64,000 nucleotides of DNA from Acinetobacter calcoaceticus DSM 30006 = CIP 81.8 (GCF_000368965.1 NZ_KB849780.1:2490340-2554339); one strand, 5' to 3'. Positions 1 to 9,546 are shown, counted from the first letter of the stretch. A program made the numbers and translations. Notes: generated by a model not told the origin, from the sequence alone.

Positions 1-2221
1 CTTCGCCTCCACAAAGTGCAGTCAACCCCGCATTGCCAATCCACTCACTATCTAAAAGCATCTTCCAAGAAGCCGGCGTTGCCTGCAAGATATTGATAGA
101 CTTAGCATTTAGATAATCTACCAATTGATTGCCATCTTGTGATACCTCTCGTGGGCAAACATGCACCACACCGCCGTACATCAGCGGAATGAGTAACTCA
201 AGAATTGAAATATCAAACGCATAAGTGGTGATTGCTAACAACTGAGTCTCAGTCGTTACTTGCAATCTATCATTCATGGATAGCAAGAAATTGATTATTG
301 AAGGATGCCCAATACGCACGCCTTTAGGCTTCCCTGTCGAGCCTGAGGTGTACATCACATAAGCGGTCTCACCAAAAGCAAGCGTCTCGCGTACTTGCTC
401 AAGGGGTACAACACCAGCTTGATTGATATCCAAACGCGGTACAGAAACTGTGAGTGCATCCATCAACTCGGTTTGAGTCAAGATGACTTTAGGTTCAGCA
501 TCTTCGATGATGTTATGTAGACGTTCACTTGGGAAATTAGGATCTAGTGGTACATAGGCTGCCCCTGCCGCCCAGATCCCGAGGATTGCTGCTGGTAATA
601 ATGCCGTGCGGTCTAGCATCAGACCTACACGATCGCCACGAGTAACGCCATGTACACGCAAATATTCAGCAATACCAGCGATATGTTGACCTAACTCACG
701 ATAGCTAACCGCATGATCCTTCGAGGTCAGAGCATGATGATCACCACGCTCATCGATCTGCTTTAGAATCATTCCCAATAGATCATGTTGAGGATAATCA
801 GTAGCCTGTCCACGTAGGGCATCGAACTGGATACCATCCTTATAATCAGGTGCGATATCTAACTCAACGATCTTACGCTCAGGATGAGCCACCATTTCTG
901 ATAGTACAGCTTGCAGCAGTTGCACCATATTATCGGCAGATTGTGCAGAAAATAGCTCGGAGTTGTATTTCAATACGCCAACGAGTTCGCCTTGATATTC
1001 ACCGCCCATTTCCAGCGTAAGATCCAATTGACCTTCTTGCTGGCGAACCGGAAAACTTCCTAACGTCAGGTCTTGACCAACCAAAGTCGCTGGGGTCTGG
1101 ATTGGCAAGAGTAGTTCTTTAAACTCATCCATGCCGCCTAGACGTTCCCAGAACATTCCCACCTGCGCCAATGGATTAATACTGCCATCACGCTTTGGTG
1201 AAACAGCCTCAACCACTCTGGAAAAGGCAACTTTTTGATGCTTGAGACTTTGTCTTAATTGTTCCTGCACTTGCTGTGTAAACTGACGTAAAGGCTGATC
1301 AGCATCAATGTCCATGTGAATAGCAATCGTATTGACAAACTGTCCCAGTGCATTGCGCAGAGAACGTTCAAGTCGACCAGCTACTGGTGTGGCAATAACG
1401 AGATCATTTTCATTCGATAGTTTATGTAGCAGGATATAAAAGCCAGATAGTACGAGTCCAAACAGCGTGATCTCATAATCTTTCGCCAAGTTCACAAGAC
1501 CAGACGACACTGACTCAGGCACACGGAAAACCAGTGAGCTGCCTTTATGTTGCTGCACAGCTGGACGTGGATAATCAAGCGGAATGCTATGCACGTGTGG
1601 TGCATGTTGCAACGCATTTTTCCAGAAGAGTAGACTCTCATCAGCATCATCGGTCACAGTACTCTGCTGCTTATCTGCATACTGTGCAAACTCGATTCCG
1701 TTCACTGTATCCGACTCTGTAACTAGTCCAAAACGTTTGCAAACATCACGCAACAAGAGACCAATCGACCAGAAATCCATTAAGGCATGATGAATCACAA
1801 CCGCAATCACATAGTGATTTTGACCGCGCTCATAGCAATGAATACGCCACAGCGGTGGCTGGGTCAGATCAAAGGGCTGCTTCGTATCCTGCTCGACTAA
1901 TTGCGTCAAATCAGATGCATCGACATGGCGGGCATCCGACACGATAATATTAGGATAGATACGATCCCAGATAAGTTGCTCAATACCCTGATCATTGGCA
2001 GGCATGCTTACACGCAGCAGCGGATAATCATGCATTACCGCCTCTAGAATCTCCATCGGCTTGTTGCCTAATGGTTGGTTAACCTTCACATCAAAGGCCA
2101 CCACCATATTGTAGGCACTGCAAGTCGACTCAAGCCGCTGGATATACCAGATGCCGAGCTGTTCTGCAGAAATCGCATGGCGCGATAGAATTGCAGGTTC
2201 CAGTCGTACAAGGTTGTTCAC
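1..2221 (-). CDS. Non-ribosomal peptide synthetase, N-terminal part (cut by window edge)
   Basis: Translating the minus strand from a GTG at 2219-2221 gives an open frame that runs off the window start. The first ~430 residues are a condensation domain: the motif reads HHALMDFW (about 1755-1790), so the usual glycine after HHxxxD is a phenylalanine. An adenylation domain follows, with the ATP-binding loop YTSGSTGKPKG (about 325-360) and a STAYxP-type region just before it. The GTG overlaps the TGA of the upstream carrier-protein gene (GTGA), which implies translational coupling. By family the enzyme selects, activates and condenses an amino acid with the acyl chain carried by the adjacent carrier protein. 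Gene order matches the quorum-regulated lipopeptide (acinetin-type) cluster of A. baumannii as I remember it. The specificity code and downstream domains are outside the window. Confidence 0.9.
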   Translation of the reverse strand, partial: MNNLVRLEPAILSRHAISAEQLGIWYIQRLESTCSAYNMVVAFDVKVNQPLGNKPMEILEAVMHDYPLLRVSMPANDQGIEQLIWDRIYPNIIVSDARHVDASDLTQLVEQDTKQPFDLTQPPLWRIHCYERGQNHYVIAVVIHHALMDFWSIGLLLRDVCKRFGLVTESDTVNGIEFAQYADKQQSTVTDDADESLLFWKNALQHAPHVHSIPLDYPRPAVQQHKGSSLVFRVPESVSSGLVNLAKDYEITLFGLVLSGFYILLHKLSNENDLVIATPVAGRLERSLRNALGQFVNTIAIHMDIDADQPLRQFTQQVQEQLRQSLKHQKVAFSRVVEAVSPKRDGSINPLAQVGMFWERLGGMDEFKELLLPIQTPATLVGQDLTLGSFPVRQQEGQLDLTLEMGGEYQGELVGVLKYNSELFSAQSADNMVQLLQAVLSEMVAHPERKIVELDIAPDYKDGIQFDALRGQATDYPQHDLLGMILKQIDERGDHHALTSKDHAVSYRELGQHIAGIAEYLRVHGVTRGDRVGLMLDRTALLPAAILGIWAAGAAYVPLDPNFPSERLHNIIEDAEPKVILTQTELMDALTVSVPRLDINQAGVVPLEQVRETLAFGETAYVMYTSGSTGKPKGVRIGHPSIINFLLSMNDRLQVTTETQLLAITTYAFDISILELLIPLMYGGVVHVCPREVSQDGNQLVDYLNAKSINILQATPASWKMLLDSEWIGNAGLTALCGGE

Positions 2222-2478
2222 GAAGCAACTCCCTGCTCCAACTGAGAAACGATATATTCAGCCAACGCATTAATTGTTGGGTAATCCCATAGTAGTGTCG
2301 GCTCAAGTTCCAGTTGTGTCAGATCCTCTAGATCCCCAGACACCGACAAAGCGACGATCGAATCAAGACCGTAACTGGTAAATTTTTTCTGTGGATCAAG
2401 AGTCTGGGGCTCTACGCGCATTTCTTTGGCTACTAGCGTGCGAATGATTTCGCTCCAGTAAGCTTTATCTTTATTCAT
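2218..2478 (-). CDS. Acyl carrier protein, free-standing
   Basis: An 86-residue protein with the phosphopantetheine attachment motif YGLDSIVAL; Ser40 is the expected prosthetic-group site. Length and the helix-rich acidic make-up fit a stand-alone ACP/PCP. The start ATG overlaps the TGA of the upstream dehydrogenase-like gene (ATGA), and its own stop overlaps the GTG of the NRPS, so the three genes are translationally coupled. Inferred role: it accepts the fatty acyl group from the AMP ligase (4302-6191), is acted on by the dehydrogenase-like protein, and presents the chain to the NRPS condensation domain. Confidence 0.93.
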   Translation of the reverse strand: MNKDKAYWSEIIRTLVAKEMRVEPQTLDPQKKFTSYGLDSIVALSVSGDLEDLTQLELEPTLLWDYPTINALAEYIVSQLEQGVAS

Positions 2479-4268
2479 GGGGTAATATCCTCTTTAACCG
2501 GTTTGGCATCACGCGGTGCCAGTGCAAAATCGATGACAGATAACATATGGTTGTTTGAAATTCGGTCTAGCAGATCTGCCAATGTGCTTTCACGCAGTGA
2601 TGTCATTGGAGGGGACGTCTGCCCTTCAGCAGCATTTAGGAAAATGATCAGCCATGCACCATCCTGCAAAGCAGGTCTTAGGCCACGACGGTTAAAGACC
2701 CAGAAACCCAGCACAGCAATGCGAGCAAACAGCTCGGCATAGTCGCGGGCTAAGCTGAAACGTAATGTTTCGAACTCTTTAGCCGCTTCTGAACTTGAGA
2801 AATAATCTTGAATTTTTTGATCTAGCGTGCGCTGCTCGATAAGAAGCTGATCAGCACGCTCACGTAGCGTGGACAGGGTCTCAGCAGCCAGCCCCACTGT
2901 AACGTCAGCATCGTTGAGCATCTCGATGATCGTTCCCAGTGACTCCATCACCAAGTCACCATCTCGGTTGAAAATCTCAAGCTCGCGGAAATCAATAGCG
3001 TCGTTTTCCACCTGCAAGTCATACAACTGGCGATAACGTGCTTTAGCTTCGGCTTGGTCGAGATGGTCGGCTTTTTTGCTACGTCCTTTATTGGCAGATT
3101 TGAGCTGAAAACTCAGGCTGTCTAGACAGACGGTGCTACTGCCGTCAAATACACTAACGATCAGATGATCTCTGAAAGCTTTCTGGTACATTCCATCAGC
3201 ATATGCATTTCTTAAGAAAAAACGCGACCCAAGCACTGAGGAAGTAATTTTGGCCAGTGACTCTACATACTCAGGTACCAGTACCTTAATGATCGGTGAC
3301 CATGTGCTGAACTGATTGATACAGACGTGTAGCCCACGCGCGCCAACGAGTGATAACACCTCAGCTGCTAACAGATAGGCATAGGCTGTAGCAAGTTGCT
3401 CACGTACTAGCGGAATGCTTATTACTTTTTTGTTATACAACTCGCGTTCGATAGCAAACTCGGTCGCGATGCGCAGCATCGTATCGCCCGCACCCAGAGA
3501 GAAGCTGCTGCAATATGCACGCGTCACCTGTAGCGTCTTGAGTCCAAGTTCCAATCCCTGACCTTCTTCACCGATCAGGGTATCTTTGTGAATTTCAGCA
3601 TTGTTAAAGCCAATACCGCTAATATCTAGCCCACGCATACCCACCGTCGGCAAGCGGTTCAAGCTATAGGTTCCTTTAGAAGCCATGTGACGCTTATCAA
3701 GCCAGAATGCACTCAGGCTACGGGGTCCACGATCATCTGATGTTTTAGCAATCAGACTTAAAGAGTCACCTAGAGTCGCACGATTGATCGACCACTTTTC
3801 GCCATTTAAGACATACTTGCTCTCGGAAGCTTGTGCAGTTACTTCACTGGATAACAGATCGGCTCCATGCGCTTTCTCGCTATAAGCAAGCGCTGGTGCA
3901 GCACCACTCAAAATCCGACTAGCGATGTTTTCGCATTGATTAGGATTACCGCCGATCCATACGATCACAGACCAAGCATTAGTGCTATAGGTCGAATTGA
4001 TTGTTAGATCACGTCGTGCAAGTACGCGATGCAGATATAGCAACTCTTCACCAATTTCCATGCGACCTCCAAGCTCTGAAGGTACATAAAAACGGTTCAT
4101 GCCCACAGCATTCAGAAAGTCAACAGCACGCTGAGGGTACTGCTCCTTCTCATCACGCTCGATGGCCGCGGACCAAGAAAAATCATTATTAGTATCATGT
4201 ACGGAGCCTAAAATTTGCTCCAGACGAGCAGCAGATTGAAACTGCCGCAAATTGGACGTAAGTGACAT
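2475..4268 (-). CDS. Acyl-CoA dehydrogenase-like protein of the lipopeptide operon
   Basis: About 597 residues from ATG 4268; an in-frame TTG at 4283 would add five residues, and neither has a strong ribosome site. The N-terminal ~400 residues follow the acyl-CoA dehydrogenase fold (segments such as LAYSEKAHGADL, YVLNGEKWSINRA and the FAD-proximal C-terminal helices). About 200 more residues make an unusual C-terminal extension, longer than ordinary 380-residue ACADs. The catalytic glutamate is not obvious: the equivalent helix reads VFDGSSTVCLDSL, so an aspartate or no base sits where xYEGT is normally found. Inferred role: desaturation or editing of the acyl chain bound to the neighbouring ACP. 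It lies between the ligase and ACP genes in one operon. Confidence 0.85.
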   Translation of the reverse strand: MSLTSNLRQFQSAARLEQILGSVHDTNNDFSWSAAIERDEKEQYPQRAVDFLNAVGMNRFYVPSELGGRMEIGEELLYLHRVLARRDLTINSTYSTNAWSVIVWIGGNPNQCENIASRILSGAAPALAYSEKAHGADLLSSEVTAQASESKYVLNGEKWSINRATLGDSLSLIAKTSDDRGPRSLSAFWLDKRHMASKGTYSLNRLPTVGMRGLDISGIGFNNAEIHKDTLIGEEGQGLELGLKTLQVTRAYCSSFSLGAGDTMLRIATEFAIERELYNKKVISIPLVREQLATAYAYLLAAEVLSLVGARGLHVCINQFSTWSPIIKVLVPEYVESLAKITSSVLGSRFFLRNAYADGMYQKAFRDHLIVSVFDGSSTVCLDSLSFQLKSANKGRSKKADHLDQAEAKARYRQLYDLQVENDAIDFRELEIFNRDGDLVMESLGTIIEMLNDADVTVGLAAETLSTLRERADQLLIEQRTLDQKIQDYFSSSEAAKEFETLRFSLARDYAELFARIAVLGFWVFNRRGLRPALQDGAWLIIFLNAAEGQTSPPMTSLRESTLADLLDRISNNHMLSVIDFALAPRDAKPVKEDITP

Positions 4269-4301
4269 GAGTTTTTTGCTCAAATGATTAAAGGGTAAGG
4301 A

Positions 4302-6191
4302 TTAAAACAAAGCACTTTTGAGTCGATTAAAAATGAGCGCGCGCACTTCTCGTTCTTTGATCATTGAGTTAAGTAGATTGGAGCTATAACGAATCATCTG
4401 CCCCCGCTGCTCACGATCACGGATGACTTCTAAGCCGTTCTTGACATAGTTTCGAGCAATCACTGTTCTACGGTTTGGATGGGTTAAACAGATCAGTTGA
4501 CCGCGCTCGATTTGCTCTTTAATTTTTCTTCTTCTGATTTTGCCGCTAGTCGTCTTGTTTATCCGACCTTGATGCAGCAAATAAACACCTTCTACAGGCA
4601 AGCCGATATCAGCCGCCACTTGCTCTTTAACCTGAGTTCTGATGGTTTCAAAATTAAGTGCCTTGTCTATCGACTTCTTCTTGATCTCAAGCACAACCGT
4701 AACACCGTCAGAATTACCGAAATTCACTGCTGCGACACAGCCTTTACGGACAGCAGGATGCGCCACTTCGACGGAGCACTCGATATCTTGCGGGTAATAG
4801 TTTTTGCCACGGATGATGATCACATCCTTAAGGCGACCAGTCACATATAGGTCGCCGTTTTTGATAAAGCCCATATCACCAGTTCTTAAGTAATGCACTT
4901 GACTAGGCTTACCTGCTTTATCGAGGATGGTTGCAGCAAAGGTTTCCTGATTGACCTCCGGCTTCTGCCAGTAACCCGCAGTGACACTCTCACCTGCTAA
5001 CCAGATTTCACCGACTTCATCAGCCCCCACCTCTTTGCGGGTATGCGGATTGACAATACGGCAATCAATGTGTGCTGAGATCTTGCCACAGCTCACCACT
5101 TGCACAGCTGTCTGATCTTGGCTGATCTGCACCAAATTGGCATTCAACTTTTCACGATCGATTGAAATAGCATTGAGAGGACCAGTCACACCACTGACTA
5201 AGAGCGTAACTTCTGCCAAGCCATAGCATGGCAAGAAAGTATCTAGTCTCAATTGCGACTGAGTATTGAACTTCTCCATGAAACGCTGCATGACGTTGGC
5301 CTTGATCGGCTCGGCACCGTTAAACAGCACACGCACACGGCTCAGATCAAGCGATGCAGCCTCTTCGTCCGAGATGCGGTGTAAGCACAATTCATAGGCA
5401 AAGTTTGGCCCACCACTAATCGTGACCCCTTTTTCGCTGATGAATTGCAGCCATTTAAGAGGTTTACGGATAAAATCCAGCGGTGACATCACATAGCAAG
5501 TCAGACCTACATACACGGTCTGTAAAACCGAGCCGATCAATCCCATATCGTGATAGACAGGTAACCATGTAAGACCGATATCATCGGCTTGTGTACCAAA
5601 AGCTTCAGCAATCATGACTTCATTTGCCATGATGTTTTTATGGGTGACGATTACCCCTTTAGGCCAACCAGTTGACCCTGAAGTGTATTGAAGGAAGCAG
5701 ATATCATCTTCAGCAATATGTGGAAAATCCTTTTCCACCAAGTCACGTTGCAATTGGGCGTCAACGGCATGCAATATTAAATTTTCATTTTGAGCTTTTA
5801 ATGTGATCAGACCTGATAGCTCAAGAATCTTCTGAGTTGTGAGTACGATCTTTGGCTCACAGTCATTCATAATATTCAAAATATTAGAAAAACCGTTGCG
5901 ATTAAAAGGCAAGCTGACAGGTACTGCGATAATTTTAGCTTTCAGACAAGCAAAGAACGATACGATAAAGTCCAGTCCAGGCTCGAACAGCAATACAGCA
6001 CGATCACCACTGTCTACAAGGTTCAATAATATTTGAGCTTGATATTGAACCCGCTCGTTCAGATCTGCATACGTCAGAGATTGAATACCACCAGATTGTC
6101 GTCCCAAATATTCAAAAGCAATCTTGCCTCCATTTAAATTTGCGTGGGATTCCAAAGTTGCAATGATATTATCCGTACCCATTACAGCCAT
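4302..6191 (-). CDS. Fatty acyl-AMP ligase (FAAL-type AMP-binding protein)
   Basis: A 629-residue ANL-superfamily enzyme. It has the ATP loop YTSGSTGWPKGV, the A5-like segment YGLAEVTLLVSG, the motif LRTGDMGFIKNGDLYVTGRLKDVIIIRGKNYYPQDIE, and the C-terminal lysine region TSGKIRRRK. The YPQDIE stretch and YGLAE are typical of fatty acyl-AMP ligases that hand the acyl-adenylate to a carrier protein instead of CoA. The start at 6191 is supported by GGAG five to ten bases upstream. It is the first gene of the operon with the dehydrogenase-like protein (18-34 bp away), ACP and NRPS. A perfect lux-box-type palindrome lies 152 bp upstream of the start. Confidence 0.92.
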   Translation of the reverse strand: MAVMGTDNIIATLESHANLNGGKIAFEYLGRQSGGIQSLTYADLNERVQYQAQILLNLVDSGDRAVLLFEPGLDFIVSFFACLKAKIIAVPVSLPFNRNGFSNILNIMNDCEPKIVLTTQKILELSGLITLKAQNENLILHAVDAQLQRDLVEKDFPHIAEDDICFLQYTSGSTGWPKGVIVTHKNIMANEVMIAEAFGTQADDIGLTWLPVYHDMGLIGSVLQTVYVGLTCYVMSPLDFIRKPLKWLQFISEKGVTISGGPNFAYELCLHRISDEEAASLDLSRVRVLFNGAEPIKANVMQRFMEKFNTQSQLRLDTFLPCYGLAEVTLLVSGVTGPLNAISIDREKLNANLVQISQDQTAVQVVSCGKISAHIDCRIVNPHTRKEVGADEVGEIWLAGESVTAGYWQKPEVNQETFAATILDKAGKPSQVHYLRTGDMGFIKNGDLYVTGRLKDVIIIRGKNYYPQDIECSVEVAHPAVRKGCVAAVNFGNSDGVTVVLEIKKKSIDKALNFETIRTQVKEQVAADIGLPVEGVYLLHQGRINKTTSGKIRRRKIKEQIERGQLICLTHPNRRTVIARNYVKNGLEVIRDREQRGQMIRYSSNLLNSMIKEREVRALIFNRLKSALF

Positions 6192-7033
6192 AACTTAACT
6201 CCAATTATTTATAATTCACCCTTAAAACTCGCTAATTCAGAAATTACATGTCTAGCTGGGGCTTTTAATAAAAAATGAATATACTTTTTTTGTTTAAAAT
6301 ATAAATTCACATTATATTTTATGTGCGAGTGTTTTTTATTACACCTGTAAGGGTTTACAGGTTGGCCTATATTTATTGAAAATTAAGACACTAGATCTCT
6401 TTCATAAATTATTTTTATTCAGTCAATTTTGTGAAATCTGGAAATTAAATTAAAACTCAAATTCAATCTTTCATATCTATTTCAATAATATTTAACAAGG
6501 TTTCTAGCCTGCCAAGTTACAACCAGTCCATATTCTTATTTTATTGTTCTCTTGATTGTAGATCTTGTATTTAAGATCTAATTTACTGTGTGCTTTCTCT
6601 TTTAAAGGGCAATAAAAGATTCAGGCAAAATCCCCTAAGAGCCTTTATCTACAAGGATAAATCTGCCTTAAATTGCATTTGAATAGCTTAAAATTATGTA
6701 CAGTATTGTGACCAATATATAAACCTATAAATCAATACGTTTCATCTACCAATGACGCATAAAACATGAACACTCAATTTTATAGCAAGAACATTAATCA
6801 AAAAAATTATTTACTATTAATGTTAGAACAATAAAAGCATCCCATTAATTCAAATTTAAAATATAAATTCCAAAGTAAATAGTTCTTCTCCACAAAAAAT
6901 CCATTTTAATTAAAATTCTATTAAATTAAAAAATACTTTTTAAATAATTTATTTTATTTTAAATATACATCTAATAATAATTTATTTTATTAAAATCCAA
7001 TATTAAATTTCTCTATTTTATATATATCTACCT
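6192..7033. other. 842-bp very AT-rich intergenic region between abaR and lipopeptide operon
   Basis: No open frame of credible length on either strand. The part next to the operon carries the lux box at 6343-6362 and a TATAAT on the minus strand at 6311-6316, placed roughly as expected for a LuxR-type activated promoter. The part from about 6780 to 7020 is almost pure A/T with poly-A and poly-T tracts; beyond base composition I see nothing in it. Confidence 0.6.
6343..6362. promoter_or_regulatory. lux box upstream of the lipopeptide operon
   Basis: Perfect inverted repeat ACCTGTAA-GGGT-TTACAGGT. It matches the CTGTNAN-type lux box recognised by LuxR-family AHL receptors and lies 152 bp upstream of the acyl-AMP ligase start. 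Inferred AbaR binding site. Confidence 0.85.
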
Positions 7034-7750
7034 CTATAAAATCCCCAACATCACAGCCCGAATAGCTGCTGAAATTTTATTATTCACATTTAGCTTCTGC
7101 ATTGAATTTCCAAGATGAAAATTTATGGTTCTTTCAGCCACCCCGAGAATCTGAGCAATCTCTGCTGACGTTTTACCTTCCGCAGTCCAACGTAGAACCT
7201 CTTTTTCCCGGTTCGTTAAATAAAGATTAAACTGAGCAAATTCTGCATCATTCACAATTTTAGCAATGCTGGAATGCACTGTCTGAGACAACCAAAACAT
7301 ATTGGTATATTGAGCTTTCTGTTCTTTTTCTGATAATTGGTCAGTGGATCTTGCTAGTGTTAACATTCCCCTTGTACCAATAAAGTCACGGCTTGATTGT
7401 GCCCAACCGACATTTAAACCATAAGAACGCGCCTCCTCCCAAAAATCTTTTTGAGATTGTGTGTTCGCAGATTGGCTCGACCAGACAAGAGGTTGAAGTG
7501 ACAGCATACAATGCTGTACGGTTGGATCTACCACCACATATTGCTGTTTAACATAACGCTTCTGCCATGCTTCGGGATAATTATTCAACATAATTGTTTT
7601 TGGTTCAGCAATAGATAAGGGTGCCTGCATTCCATAAGCACAATAATCAAATCCGAGCTTTAAAGCTGTAGATTTGACGACCTCAAATAGCTGATATTCA
7701 TTTTTTACCATCAGAGATGCTGATAGTAAATCCTCTTGCCAATTTTCCAT
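7034..7750 (-). CDS. abaR: AbaR, LuxR-family acyl-homoserine-lactone receptor
   Basis: 238 residues. The N-terminal ~165 form an autoinducer-binding domain with the conserved aromatic set (YCAYGMQ, YPEAWQKRYVKQQYVVVDP with Trp, Tyr and Asp of the AHL pocket). The C-terminal LuxR helix-turn-helix reads LTNREKEVLRWTAEGKTSAEIAQILGVAERTINFHLGNSMQKLNV. Length is typical. It binds long-chain AHL made by AbaI (3-hydroxy-C12-HSL in A. baumannii, from the literature) and activates lux-box promoters. It is transcribed away from abaM/abaI and sits between them and the lipopeptide operon it presumably controls. Confidence 0.96.
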   Translation of the reverse strand: MENWQEDLLSASLMVKNEYQLFEVVKSTALKLGFDYCAYGMQAPLSIAEPKTIMLNNYPEAWQKRYVKQQYVVVDPTVQHCMLSLQPLVWSSQSANTQSQKDFWEEARSYGLNVGWAQSSRDFIGTRGMLTLARSTDQLSEKEQKAQYTNMFWLSQTVHSSIAKIVNDAEFAQFNLYLTNREKEVLRWTAEGKTSAEIAQILGVAERTINFHLGNSMQKLNVNNKISAAIRAVMLGIL

Positions 7751-8385
7751 TTACTCTCATTAGACCTTATTCATAAATCATTTTTTTAGTTGCATATAGT
7801 GAATTCACAATCCAATTAACAACATTTTTGAGCCTGAGAGGGTGGTAAATTCTTCGGATAAACTAGTTTCAGAAAGCTTTTTAAGGTTGTTATATTGCAT
7901 CTGTGAATTATGCTTGAAAGTCTCAAATATAAAGAACGCATTTTATTCCAAAAATGAGTATTTTTTACTTTCAAAAGAAGTCTATTATTTATCCTTATTT
8001 GTATGTTTCTATTAATTTAACTAAATAATAACTTCTACTAACAATACACTCCGTATAAGTTTTCTATTTATTATCTGGCGATAGCGTAGAATAATTATAA
8101 TGATCTCGAAAATATTATTTTAATAATAGGATAGATATTATCTACAATACATATAAAAAACTCAAACTATTGATAATCTTGCAACAAGCAACTCTCATAT
8201 CGAAGCTATAGATAGCTCAATTTCTGCATAAGTAAAACTCGCTGCCCGAAGTACTTTCTAAAGAACAACTTAACGTTGTATACCACCAGATTACGGCTAA
8301 CCTGTAAAAACTAACAGTATTTTGTTGGCAATAATTTATGTTATTTATCTATAGAACTGTAATTCAAGTCACTTGAACAGGTAGC
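7751..8385. other. 635-bp intergenic region between abaR and abaM
   Basis: No credible gene. It holds the divergent control region of abaR and abaM, with a lux-box-like palindrome at 8302-8317. The rest is AT-rich without a recognisable RNA or repeat. Confidence 0.5.
8302..8317. promoter_or_regulatory. lux-box-like site upstream of abaM
   Basis: The site reads CTGTAAAAACTAACAG. Its outer CTGT...ACAG half-sites are symmetric, and spacing is identical to the 16-bp core of the other two lux boxes in this window. It lies 68 bp upstream of the abaM start, so AbaR-dependent control of abaM is inferred. Confidence 0.7.
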
Positions 8386-8802
8386 ATGGTCACAATCCCC
8401 CCTGATTTCTCAATCTCAACAGATGGTTTTATTCGGATGAATGAAAACCAGCTTATGAATTATCCCCTCCAGCACCTCCTATCTATTGTTGAAACTACAC
8501 AAATTGAAGATTCTCAAATTCTATATTATGGGTTTACTGAATGGGCAACATCACGGAGCCCAGCTTTAAGTACCGGATGGGACTGGGAATTTATTGAGAA
8601 CAATGGAATTGCTAGCTTAAAGCGAATTGGACTACCTCGAAGCAATATCATGATTGTTGATGTATCTGGTACAGATATTGGATGTGATGTTACTGAAACA
8701 TTAATCGAAAAAAAAATAGATACTTTGTTTTGGGAACAGTTCATTTATGCTCAAATTAATACAACGCAAACAAAGACTAAATTAAGTCCAAATTTCTCTT
8801 AG
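8386..8802 (+). CDS. abaM: AbaM, RsaM-family quorum-sensing modulator
   Basis: 138 residues, encoded between the receptor and synthase genes as RsaM-type proteins are. The central segment STGWDWEFIENNGIASLKRIGLPRSNIMIVDV, with Trp-Asp-Trp and an L-x-R pattern, is what I recognise of the RsaM family. These proteins are small, have no known DNA-binding domain, and repress or balance AHL production. In A. baumannii the gene at this position is called abaM. Its stop codon is 4 bp before the lux box of abaI, so read-through from the abaM promoter probably also feeds abaI. Confidence 0.88.
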   Translation: MVTIPPDFSISTDGFIRMNENQLMNYPLQHLLSIVETTQIEDSQILYYGFTEWATSRSPALSTGWDWEFIENNGIASLKRIGLPRSNIMIVDVSGTDIGCDVTETLIEKKIDTLFWEQFIYAQINTTQTKTKLSPNFS

Positions 8803-8806
8803 AAAC

Positions 8807-8822
8807 CTGTTAATTCTTACAG
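8807..8822. promoter_or_regulatory. lux box of abaI
   Basis: The site reads CTGTTAATTCTTACAG, 58 bp upstream of the abaI start. It differs by one base from the lux box I remember in front of abaI in A. baumannii. Binding by AbaR-AHL here would create the positive feedback loop. Confidence 0.85.
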
Positions 8823-8880
8823 TTACCACCTTTCCAGCTGTCAAGTAAAGTCGCCTGAAAAATAAGTGGAAGCACTTGTA

Positions 8881-9432
8881 ATGAATGTTATTGTTGGATT
8901 CCAAAACAATTTTTCAGAAGGCCTATATACCAAATTTAAAAGTTACCGCTACAGGGTATTTGTTGAACATTTGGGTTGGGAATTAAACTGTCCAAATAAT
9001 GAAGAACTAGACCAATTTGATAAGGTCGATACAGCTTATGTCGTTGCTCAAGATAGAGAATCTAATATTATTGGCTGTGCCAGACTTCTTCCCACCACTC
9101 AACCCTATTTACTCGGTGAAGTATTTCCTCAATTAATGAATGGAATGCCTATTCCTTGCTCGCCAGAAATTTGGGAGTTATCAAGATTTTCAGCGGTAGA
9201 TTTCTCGAATCCACCTTCCTCTGCTAGTCAAGCAGTGTCATCTCCTGTCTCTATTGCAATTCTGCAAGAAGCGATTAAATTTGCAAGAGAACAAGGCGCA
9301 AAACAACTCATTACGACCTCACCTCTTGGTGTAGAGCGATTATTACGTGCTGCGGGTTTTCGTGCTCATCGTGCAGGTCCGCCAATGGTTATCGACGGAT
9401 ATGCTATGTTTGCGTGCTTAATTGAAGTGTAG
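8881..9432 (+). CDS. abaI: AbaI, acyl-homoserine-lactone synthase (LuxI family)
   Basis: 183 residues from ATG 8881; an upstream in-frame GTG (8866) would add five residues, but the known AbaI begins at the MN-x-I-x-GFQNN position. It has the LuxI-family invariant residues: the Arg/Phe/Trp cluster in YRYRVFVEHLGWEL, the Asp-x-x-Asp region, ARLLPTTQPYLL, and EIWELSRFSAV. It makes AHL from S-adenosylmethionine and an acyl-ACP (3-hydroxy-dodecanoyl in A. baumannii). Several residues differ from the A. baumannii sequence I recall (for example VEH for VEY, MVIDGYA for MTIDGYS), which hints at a sister species. Confidence 0.96.
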   Translation: MNVIVGFQNNFSEGLYTKFKSYRYRVFVEHLGWELNCPNNEELDQFDKVDTAYVVAQDRESNIIGCARLLPTTQPYLLGEVFPQLMNGMPIPCSPEIWELSRFSAVDFSNPPSSASQAVSSPVSIAILQEAIKFAREQGAKQLITTSPLGVERLLRAAGFRAHRAGPPMVIDGYAMFACLIEV

Positions 9433-9516
9433 TTGGTTAAATCAAAGTCTAAAAAATTGGTGACATTGCAAAGATTAAGGTCTTAAGCCGGAATCTCGTT
9501 TCACTCATTAAATTTC

Positions 9517-9546
9517 AAAAGCCCTAGTCAAAAGATTAGGGCTTTT
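9517..9546. terminator. Bidirectional terminator between abaI and MHS transporter
   Basis: Perfect stem AAAAGCCCTA...TAGGGCTTTT with a 10-base loop, positioned between two convergent genes. Confidence 0.85.

Noticed and set aside
1534..1790. Two plus-strand open frames of 62-68 codons
   Set aside because: They lie antisense inside the NRPS condensation domain and have no ribosome site or recognisable product.
6780..7020. AT-rich tract considered as a replication or attachment site
   Set aside because: No iterated motif, dyad set or direct repeat found; just base composition.
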